NCBI RefSeq assembly: GCF_004168585.1
Contig: NZ_PGVH01000056.1
Location: 376,576 to 440,575, forward strand
DNA from: Shewanella sp. OPT22
GTDB lineage: Bacteria; Pseudomonadota; Gammaproteobacteria; Enterobacterales; Shewanellaceae
Length of the DNA: 64,000 nt
Reading direction: 5' to 3'
Under the pieces are notes generated by a model. The model was given only the letters and a program-made list of their open reading frames with translations. It made no database searches and was not told the origin of the DNA. Shown piece by piece: positions 25,698 to 32,951 of the stretch (positions are counted from its first letter, which is position 1; the number at the start of each line of letters is the position of its first letter). A program made the translations under genes and the position numbers.

Positions 25698-28286
25698 ATG
25701 AACACCAATTACCGTAAATCTTTATCAAATACTCAACTCGATTATTTTGATACTGAGGCAGCCATCAACGACATCACGGCTGGCGCTTATAAAAAGTTAC
25801 CTTATACCTCTAAAATCTTAGCGGAACAGTTAGTTCGTCGCTGTAATCCAGAAACCTTAACGGATTCACTTAAGCAGCTCATCGACCGCAAACAAGATCT
25901 CGACTTTCCTTGGTATCCCGCCCGTGTGGTATGTCACGATATCTTGGGTCAAACGGCTCTAGTCGATTTGGCTGGGTTACGAGACGCCATTGCAGAAAAA
26001 GGTGGCGACCCGGCACTGGTTAATCCAGTAGTTCCTACTCAGTTGATCGTGGATCATTCTCTGGCGGTTGAAGCACCGGGATTTGACTCTGATGCATTTG
26101 AAAAAAACCGTGCTATTGAAGATAGACGTAATGAAGATCGTTTTCACTTTATAGAATGGACCAAAACCGCATTTAAAAACGTCGATGTTATCCCAGCAGG
26201 TAATGGCATCATGCACCAGATCAATCTGGAAAAGATGTCACCAGTAATTCAAAACCGCGACGGCATTGCTTTTCCAGATACCTGTGTTGGTACAGACAGT
26301 CACACACCGCACGTTGACTCATTAGGCGTAATTGCACTTGGTGTTGGTGGTTTAGAAGCTGAAACAGTCATGCTTGGTCGCCCATCAATGATGCGCTTGC
26401 CGAACATCGTTGGCGTTAAGCTGTCAGGGAAACGCCAACCGGGTATCACTGCAACCGATATCGTATTAGCTTTGACTGAATTTTTACGTGAACAACGTGT
26501 GGTATCGGCTTACCTTGAATTCTTCGGCGAAGGCGCTCGTGCTCTCACCATTGGTGATAGAGCCACAATTTCAAACATGACACCAGAATTTGGTGCCTCT
26601 GCGGGTATGTTCTACATTGATGAACAAACCATCGACTACTTGAAGCTCACTGGTCGTGAACCAGAGCAAGTTGCCCTTGTTGAGCATTACGCAAAAACCA
26701 CCGGCCTATGGGCTGATGATATGGTTGAAGCGCAATACGAACGTGTTCTTGAGTTTGATATCTCAACTGTATGCCGCAATATGGCAGGGCCATCAAACCC
26801 TCACCGTCGTTTACCAACCTCGGATCTCACCAGTCGTGGCATCGCCAAAGAATGGCAACAAGAAGATGGTTTAATGCCTGATGGTGCAGTAATTATTGCT
26901 GCAATTACCTCTTGCACCAACACCAGTAACCCACGAAATGTCGTAGCTGCAGCATTGGTTGCGAAAAAAGCCAATGAACTTGGCCTCGTTCGCAAACCTT
27001 GGGTTAAAACCTCATTTGCTCCGGGCTCAAAAGTAGCGAAACTGTATCTTGAAGAAGCGGGTTTACTGCCTGAGCTTGAGAAACTTGGATTCGGTATTGT
27101 CGGTTATGCCTGTACGACTTGTAACGGTATGAGTGGCGCATTAGATCCAAAAATCCAGCAAGAGATCATCGACCGTGATCTTTATTCAACTGCGGTATTG
27201 TCTGGTAACCGTAACTTCGATGGCCGAATTCATCCTTACGCCAAACAAGCCTTCTTAGCGTCACCACCGCTTATTGTTGCTTATGCGATTGCGGGAACCA
27301 TGCGTTTTGATATTGAGCAAGATGCACTAGGTTTTGATGCTGACGGTAACCCAATCACTCTGAAAGACATATGGCCATCAGATGAAGAAATTGATGCTAT
27401 TGTTCGTGACAGCGTTAAGCCTGAACAATTTAAACAAATTTACATCAAGATGTTTGATTTGGGCGAGAATGCACAAGCACCTAGTCCGCTTTATGACTGG
27501 CGTCCACAGACCACTTACATCCGTCGCCCCCCTTATTGGGAAGGCGCATTAGCGGGTGAGCGCACCATGAAAGGCATGCGTCCACTTGCCGTATTGGGTG
27601 ACAACATTACGACCGACCATTTATCACCATCAAATGCGATTTTGGCTACTTCAGCCGCCGGTGAATATTTGGCGAAAATGGGGCTGCCAGAAGAAGACTT
27701 TAACTCTTACGCAACCCACCGTGGCGACCACTTAACAGCGCAGCGAGCTACGTTTGCAAACCCAAAACTGCTTAATGAAATGTGCATAGATGATGATGGT
27801 AATGTCATTCAAGGCTCTCTGGCTCGCATAGAGCCTGAAGGCCAACAAATTCGCATGTGGGAAGCGATTGAAACCTATATGGATCGCAAACAGCCGTTGA
27901 TCATCGTGGCGGGTGCCGATTACGGTCAAGGTTCATCACGCGATTGGGCAGCTAAAGGTGTACGCCTTGCAGGTGTTGAAGCGATTGCCGCTGAAGGTTT
28001 TGAGCGTATTCACCGTACGAACCTTGTCGGCATGGGAGTTCTGCCGCTTGAATTTAAGGCTGGTACTACGCACAAAACACTTGAACTTGATGGTACAGAA
28101 ACTTATGACGTCATCGGTGAGCCTGCACCACTAGCAACACTCACATTGCGAGTGACTCGCAAAAATGGTGAACAACTTGATGTGCCAATGACTTGTCGAC
28201 TTGATACTGCTGAAGAAGTCTACGTTTACAGTGCAGGTGGTGTATTACAACGCTTCGCTCAAGACTTTTTAGAAGCGAATACCTAA
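25698..28286 (+). CDS. acnD: Fe-S-dependent 2-methylcitrate dehydratase, AcnD type
   Basis: An 862-residue aconitase-fold protein. The three cluster ligands are Cys406 (ITSCTNTSNP) and Cys472/Cys475 (YACTTCNG), and the C-terminal swivelling domain has the GSSRDWAAKG motif. AcnD dehydrates 2-methylcitrate to a trans-aconitate product and replaces the unrelated PrpD, which is absent here. Its partner PrpF lies next door, the standard AcnD/PrpF pairing. I use the ATG at 25698 (NTNYRKSLSNTQLDYF matches the family N-terminus) rather than the GTG at 25686. Confidence 0.97.
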   Translation: MNTNYRKSLSNTQLDYFDTEAAINDITAGAYKKLPYTSKILAEQLVRRCNPETLTDSLKQLIDRKQDLDFPWYPARVVCHDILGQTALVDLAGLRDAIAEKGGDPALVNPVVPTQLIVDHSLAVEAPGFDSDAFEKNRAIEDRRNEDRFHFIEWTKTAFKNVDVIPAGNGIMHQINLEKMSPVIQNRDGIAFPDTCVGTDSHTPHVDSLGVIALGVGGLEAETVMLGRPSMMRLPNIVGVKLSGKRQPGITATDIVLALTEFLREQRVVSAYLEFFGEGARALTIGDRATISNMTPEFGASAGMFYIDEQTIDYLKLTGREPEQVALVEHYAKTTGLWADDMVEAQYERVLEFDISTVCRNMAGPSNPHRRLPTSDLTSRGIAKEWQQEDGLMPDGAVIIAAITSCTNTSNPRNVVAAALVAKKANELGLVRKPWVKTSFAPGSKVAKLYLEEAGLLPELEKLGFGIVGYACTTCNGMSGALDPKIQQEIIDRDLYSTAVLSGNRNFDGRIHPYAKQAFLASPPLIVAYAIAGTMRFDIEQDALGFDADGNPITLKDIWPSDEEIDAIVRDSVKPEQFKQIYIKMFDLGENAQAPSPLYDWRPQTTYIRRPPYWEGALAGERTMKGMRPLAVLGDNITTDHLSPSNAILATSAAGEYLAKMGLPEEDFNSYATHRGDHLTAQRATFANPKLLNEMCIDDDGNVIQGSLARIEPEGQQIRMWEAIETYMDRKQPLIIVAGADYGQGSSRDWAAKGVRLAGVEAIAAEGFERIHRTNLVGMGVLPLEFKAGTTHKTLELDGTETYDVIGEPAPLATLTLRVTRKNGEQLDVPMTCRLDTAEEVYVYSAGGVLQRFAQDFLEANT

Positions 28287-28301
28287 GTAAAATACTTTGT
28301 A

Positions 28302-28327
28302 GTCACACCTGCTTAGGCAGGTGCGAC
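28302..28327 (+). promoter_or_regulatory. Intercistronic hairpin between acnD and prpF
   Basis: An 11-bp stem with one mismatch (GTCACACCTGC, loop TTAG, GCAGGTGCGAC) lies 15 bp after acnD. It is not followed by T, so probably a processing or stability element rather than a terminator. Confidence 0.5.
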
Positions 28328-28359
28328 ATAACAAATAACTTCAAGGAAGGGAGTCAAAC

Positions 28360-29532
28360 ATGACTTTTGCTCCACAAATTAAGGTTGCTGCGACTTACAT
28401 GCGTGGCGGAACCAGTAAAGGCGTCTTTTTTCGCTTACAAGATCTACCTGAAGCTTGCCAAGTAGCGGGGCAAGCCCGAGACAACCTATTATTACGTGTG
28501 ATTGGCAGCCCAGATCCTTACGGTAAACAAACTGATGGTATGGGCGGTGCAACATCAAGTACCTCTAAAACAGTAATCCTCTCAACAGCGGATGATGGCG
28601 AGCATGATGTAAACTACTTATTCGGCCAAGTTGCAATTGATAAACCTTTCGTTGATTGGAGTGGCAACTGCGGTAACCTGTCTTGCGCTGTTGGTGCCTT
28701 TGCCATTCATGCTGGCTTGGTTGATAAAAGCACATTGCCCAAAGATGGTTTGGCTGTTATCAACATTTGGCAACAGAATATTGGCAAAACGATTGTTGCG
28801 AAAGTGCCCATGACCAATGGTGAAGTGCAAGAAACTGGAGATTTTGAGCTAGACGGTGTGACCTTCCCTGCCGCTGAAATTGAACTTGAGTTTCTTGAGC
28901 CTGCGGACAAAAGTGCCAGCTTGTTCCCTACCGGAAATCTAGTGGATGACTTGGAAGTACCAGATGTTGGCACCTTCAAAGTCACTATGATTAATTCAGG
29001 TATTCCAACGATTTTTGTCAACGCTGAAGACATTGGCTATCAAGGTACAGAGTTACAAGATGACATCAACAATGATGACGCTCAACTCGCCCGCTTTGAG
29101 AAAATCCGTGCTTACGGTGCACTAAAAATGGGACTGATTCGAAAGTTAGAAGACGCTCAAACCCGTCAGCACACCCCTAAAATTGCTTTTGTTAGCCAAC
29201 CGAAAACGTATGCAGCTTCAAGTGGTAAGCAAATTAACTCTACTGATATTGATTTGTTAGTGAGAGCGATGTCGATGGGCAAACTGCATCATGCGATGAT
29301 GGGCACAGCTGCCGTTGCGATTGGAACTGCAGCTGCAATTCCAGGAACCTTAGTAAACCTCGCAGCTGGCGGTGGAGAAAAACAAAGTGTTCGTTTTGGT
29401 CACCCTTCTGGCACCTTAAAAGTTGGCGCTGCAGCATCTTTAGAAGAAGGCAAGTGGAGTGTTGATAAGGCAACCATGAGCCGCAGTGCACGTATCTTGA
29501 TGGAAGGTTGGGTAAGAGTACCGTTTCAGTAA
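28360..29532 (+). CDS. prpF: 2-methylaconitate cis-trans isomerase
   Basis: A 390-residue protein of the PrpF (DapF-fold) family, with TYMRGGTSKGVFF at the N-terminus, GSPDPYGKQTDGMGGATSST, and the Cys of WSGNCGNLSCAVGAF in the active-site region. It converts the 2-methyl-trans-aconitate made by AcnD to the cis isomer, which a separate aconitase then hydrates. It has a strong GGAAGGGAG ribosome binding site and closes the operon; a strong terminator follows immediately. Confidence 0.96.
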   Translation: MTFAPQIKVAATYMRGGTSKGVFFRLQDLPEACQVAGQARDNLLLRVIGSPDPYGKQTDGMGGATSSTSKTVILSTADDGEHDVNYLFGQVAIDKPFVDWSGNCGNLSCAVGAFAIHAGLVDKSTLPKDGLAVINIWQQNIGKTIVAKVPMTNGEVQETGDFELDGVTFPAAEIELEFLEPADKSASLFPTGNLVDDLEVPDVGTFKVTMINSGIPTIFVNAEDIGYQGTELQDDINNDDAQLARFEKIRAYGALKMGLIRKLEDAQTRQHTPKIAFVSQPKTYAASSGKQINSTDIDLLVRAMSMGKLHHAMMGTAAVAIGTAAAIPGTLVNLAAGGGEKQSVRFGHPSGTLKVGAAASLEEGKWSVDKATMSRSARILMEGWVRVPFQ

Positions 29533-29536
29533 AAAT

Positions 29537-29564
29537 AAAAAGGGCTTTTAACTAAGCCCTTTTT
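29537..29564. terminator. Bidirectional terminator between prpF and the ankyrin gene
   Basis: An 11-bp stem (AAAAAGGGCTT and AAGCCCTTTTT) with a 6-nt loop has runs of T on both strands. It serves both the prp operon and the convergent ankyrin gene. Confidence 0.88.
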
Positions 29565-29593
29565 TAATCTCGCAATGTGTTCAAAACAATGCG

Positions 29594-30787
29594 TTATGCT
29601 GCGCCAGCGGCAACTCCTCCACCAGCAGATTGGCCACTTCCAGTGATGTTCATCATTAATGCGTGTAATGATTGATCGGCATTATTCAGCAATTTGGTAT
29701 TGGTGCCCGCAGTAACCAGTTTCTTTACGGATTCAGGGTTATCCATTTTCGCTGAAATTTGTGCTGCTGTATTACCATTTTGATCTTGAGCATCTAATGC
29801 ATCTTGATTGGTATGCTTCACTAGAAAATCCAAAATATCATTACTTTTTTTCTCAGCAGCAAGATGAAGCGGCGTTTTGCCTGCATCATTACGAATAAAA
29901 GCATTATCACCAACTGCTTTCATCATGGCTTGTACGGTTGCAAGCGAGCCGCTTTTTACGGCTAAATGAAGAGCATGATTGCCATAATCGTCGAGCTCTG
30001 CGGGATTAAACTTTGGATTACGTTTAGCCGTAAGCTCTTCCGCCAAGTCGGCATTACCTTTTAATGCTGCTATATGAAGAATATTCCGACCGTGTACATC
30101 CACTTCTCTAGGGTTAACACCTTTGTCTTTCACCTTAAGCAGTTTGTGCGCTGTATCGAATTTATTTTGATTAACCGCGTGAAATATAGAGCTCTTTTGA
30201 GCTTGGCTAGACTGGTGTTTAGGGTATTGTAAGGCTTCTTCTTGTCTCGCTTTCAACGTTTGCAGCGCTTGTTCCATACAAAACTCAGCCCAAGCAGGAT
30301 TGTTTCCTCTCTCGGGCAAAAATAAAATCGTTAAACGTGCGATATCATCCATCGAAATGGCATCACCTGACTCGGCAAGAGTCTCGTTAAACTGTTCTAG
30401 ATTTTTACGCATACCTGTATATACGTGATTTTTTAGATCATCATCAGAAAAACGCTTAAATTTCGATTTGCTGTCATCGAATGCACCAGCCATGTATTCA
30501 TCAACTTGCGATAATAAGACTTGCTTCGCTTGATCGGATATTGGCAGGCGGTGTTGGATTTGCGCTTTTAAGTTTTTCGCTTGCTGCTTGTAGTGCTTTG
30601 TAAATGGCACATACTTATCTGAAACTTTAAACTCATCAATAGTCATCCCGTTAAGGCTAAAATCTACCTCATCGAGAATTTCTCTTTCTAAAGTCGTTTG
30701 CTCAAGTTGACGAGCGTAATCTTGCCGAGCTAAACGCTCTGATGCAGGAATTCTTGTCGCTGCATTTACGGCTGGCATTATTGGCAT
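29594..30787 (-). CDS. Ankyrin-repeat protein (397 aa), possible effector
   Basis: No signal peptide. The first 190 residues are helical and unrecognised. About five ankyrin repeats follow (about 200-370), with the best matches GRNILHIAALKGNADLAEEL, NHALHLAVKSGSLATVQAMM and GKTPLHLAAEKKSNDILDFL. The C-terminus is a short Gly/Ala-rich tail. Ankyrin repeats bind other proteins; in host-associated bacteria such proteins are often secreted effectors, but many are internal, so the role is open. It lies convergent with prpF and next to pmbA, outside the conserved order of that region. Confidence 0.8.
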   Translation of the reverse strand: MPIMPAVNAATRIPASERLARQDYARQLEQTTLEREILDEVDFSLNGMTIDEFKVSDKYVPFTKHYKQQAKNLKAQIQHRLPISDQAKQVLLSQVDEYMAGAFDDSKSKFKRFSDDDLKNHVYTGMRKNLEQFNETLAESGDAISMDDIARLTILFLPERGNNPAWAEFCMEQALQTLKARQEEALQYPKHQSSQAQKSSIFHAVNQNKFDTAHKLLKVKDKGVNPREVDVHGRNILHIAALKGNADLAEELTAKRNPKFNPAELDDYGNHALHLAVKSGSLATVQAMMKAVGDNAFIRNDAGKTPLHLAAEKKSNDILDFLVKHTNQDALDAQDQNGNTAAQISAKMDNPESVKKLVTAGTNTKLLNNADQSLHALMMNITGSGQSAGGGVAAGAA

Positions 30788-30906
30788 ACATCAATACCTA
30801 GATTTAAAGGCTTAGAACTTCAAATTAGGCGATTTTTCCAGCATTATCAATAAAGATTAATGAAGTTTAAGTTTAAAAAAGGCGCAATTAGCGCCTTTTC
30901 AATGAG

Positions 30907-32250
30907 TTAATTACCTGCAATTTGTAATTCGTTTAACAAGATTCCACCTGTTCGAATTGAAGATCGCAAATCTCTGTCTTTTGCTACAGCTTGAATATTG
31001 AGATACATATCCCTTAAATTTCCGGCAATGGTGATTTCTTCCACGGGATGAACAATCACACCGTTTTCAACATAAAAACCAGCAGCACCACGAGAGTAGT
31101 CTCCTGTCACTGGATTCACACCTTGTCCCATTAACTCTGTAACAATCAGACCTGTGCCCATTTGTTTAATTAGCTCATCGAACGTCTGACCTGTATGACT
31201 TAATGTCCAATTATATATACCGCCAGCGTGCCCTGTATTGTTCATACTGAGCTTACGAGCTGAGTAACTGGTTAATAGATAGGTTTGCAACTCACCAGCA
31301 CTCACTATTTTACGATCTTGTGTTAAAACCCCTTCAGCATCGAAATTCGCACTGGCTAAGCCACCTAAAAGGTGTGGCTGTTCATCAATGGAAAACCATT
31401 CGGGGAACACTTGAGTATTTAATGAATCAAGTAAAAAGCTCGACTTACGATATAAAGAACTACCACTTATAGCACCAACAAAGTGACCGATAAAACCCGT
31501 GGCAATTTCTGGAGACAGTAATACGGGCAATTTGCCTGTTGGTATTTTACGAGCGCCTAATCTTGATACCGTTTTTTCAGCCGATTTCTCACCAATGATC
31601 CCAGGAGAGACTAAATCAGAAAATTTACGAGCAACGGTATAATCATAGTCACGCTGCATACCACCATCTTCATCAGCACCAATGCTAACGCAGCTTAAAC
31701 TGTATCGAGAACTGCAATATCCTTCTAAAAAGCCGTGACTATTACCATACACTTTAATACCAGTATGGGCATTTGCACTTGCACCATCTGAAGCTTTAAT
31801 CTTTTTATCGAACGCTAGAGCGCTGGTTTCAGCTTCTATCGCTAATTCAGTCAGTTGTTCTGCACTTAGCTCTTCAGGATAAAACAGCTGCAAATCAGGG
31901 TTTTCAGTGGCCATTAAATCCAAGTCTGCGAGGCCGTGACAAGGATCACTACTGGTAAACTTTGCAATACCGTCAGCAGCTTTTACTGCTTGCTTAATCG
32001 CATCAGGGGATAGATCGGAAGTGGATGAACTGCCCTTTTTACCATTACGATAAACAGTAATACCAAGCGCACCATCTTTATTAAATTCAACAGTTTCAAC
32101 TTCTTTCATACGAGTCGAAACCGATAAACCTTGTTGCTTACTGATGGCCATTTCTGCCGCATCAGTACCTAATTGCTTTGCATAATCTAATGCTGTTGAT
32201 ACAGCATTTTTTAAACTATCTAATTCTTTATCAATTTGATGTGATGCCAC
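30907..32250 (-). CDS. pmbA: TldE/PmbA subunit of the TldD-TldE metalloprotease
   Basis: A 447-residue TldD/PmbA-family protein without the HExxxH zinc site, as expected for the PmbA (TldE) subunit. ATGFIGHFVGAISGSSLYRKSSFL and the C-terminal GNLRDMYLNI are typical. The TldD/TldE heterodimer is needed for processing of microcin B17 and CcdA in E. coli and degrades unfolded peptides. It is divergent from darP, a pairing also found in E. coli. Confidence 0.96.
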   Translation of the reverse strand: MASHQIDKELDSLKNAVSTALDYAKQLGTDAAEMAISKQQGLSVSTRMKEVETVEFNKDGALGITVYRNGKKGSSSTSDLSPDAIKQAVKAADGIAKFTSSDPCHGLADLDLMATENPDLQLFYPEELSAEQLTELAIEAETSALAFDKKIKASDGASANAHTGIKVYGNSHGFLEGYCSSRYSLSCVSIGADEDGGMQRDYDYTVARKFSDLVSPGIIGEKSAEKTVSRLGARKIPTGKLPVLLSPEIATGFIGHFVGAISGSSLYRKSSFLLDSLNTQVFPEWFSIDEQPHLLGGLASANFDAEGVLTQDRKIVSAGELQTYLLTSYSARKLSMNNTGHAGGIYNWTLSHTGQTFDELIKQMGTGLIVTELMGQGVNPVTGDYSRGAAGFYVENGVIVHPVEEITIAGNLRDMYLNIQAVAKDRDLRSSIRTGGILLNELQIAGN

Positions 32251-32361
32251 GAATCTGCTCTTTGGATATTTATTCTATTGATTGAAGTATATCACCGTTT
32301 GTGCCGAAATATTTCCTGACGTGATATCATATGGTCATTGAAGTTTATGAAATGAAATCTT

Positions 32362-32889
32362 ATGAAAATTATTGACGAAGCCGAGTTAAATAAGCAGCCT
32401 TATGATGACAACGATGATTATATTAGTCGTGGGCATTACAAAAAAGAAAGCGCAGATATTCAAAAGTTCGGTGAACAACTTGCAGCATTGAGCATGAAAC
32501 AAATTGATGCCCTCGATTTTGATGAGTTTTTTTACGATAACTTGGTAAAGCTGAAAACCATTAAGCCAAAAACTGAAGCGTACCGTCGCCATCAGCAATT
32601 TATTGGTAAATTGATGCGTGATATTGATTTAGATGAACTTCAGACAAAACTGAATCAAGTCAAAAACACGTTAGGTAATGAAAGCGTGCAAGTCGCTAAA
32701 TTCGAAAAGCTTCAAAAGCAATTACTTGAAGGTGGTGACTCTGCAATCTTTGAACTTGTGTCTGAACACCCAAGTCTAGATCGCCAAAAGTTGCGTCAAA
32801 TGGTTCGAAAAGCAAATAAAGAGCTTGAGAAAAGCGCAGAATCTAAAACGGCTAGAGAGTTGTTTAAGTATCTAAGAAGTGAAATTTAA
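32362..32889 (+). CDS. darP: Ribosome biogenesis factor DarP (YjgA)
   Basis: A 175-residue charged helical protein with the DUF615 pattern: YISRGHYKKESADIQKFGEQL near the N-terminus, and AYRRHQQFIGKLMRDID and RQKLRQMVRKANKE further on. DarP associates with late 50S precursors and promotes peptidyl-transferase-centre maturation. It is divergent from pmbA, with 111 bp between the starts. Confidence 0.95.
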   Translation: MKIIDEAELNKQPYDDNDDYISRGHYKKESADIQKFGEQLAALSMKQIDALDFDEFFYDNLVKLKTIKPKTEAYRRHQQFIGKLMRDIDLDELQTKLNQVKNTLGNESVQVAKFEKLQKQLLEGGDSAIFELVSEHPSLDRQKLRQMVRKANKELEKSAESKTARELFKYLRSEI

Positions 32890-32951
32890 CGAATACCAAT
32901 TAATGCTATAGGGTTAGCTCAGTAAAAAATGCCCCTTTGTTTTCTCTATAG

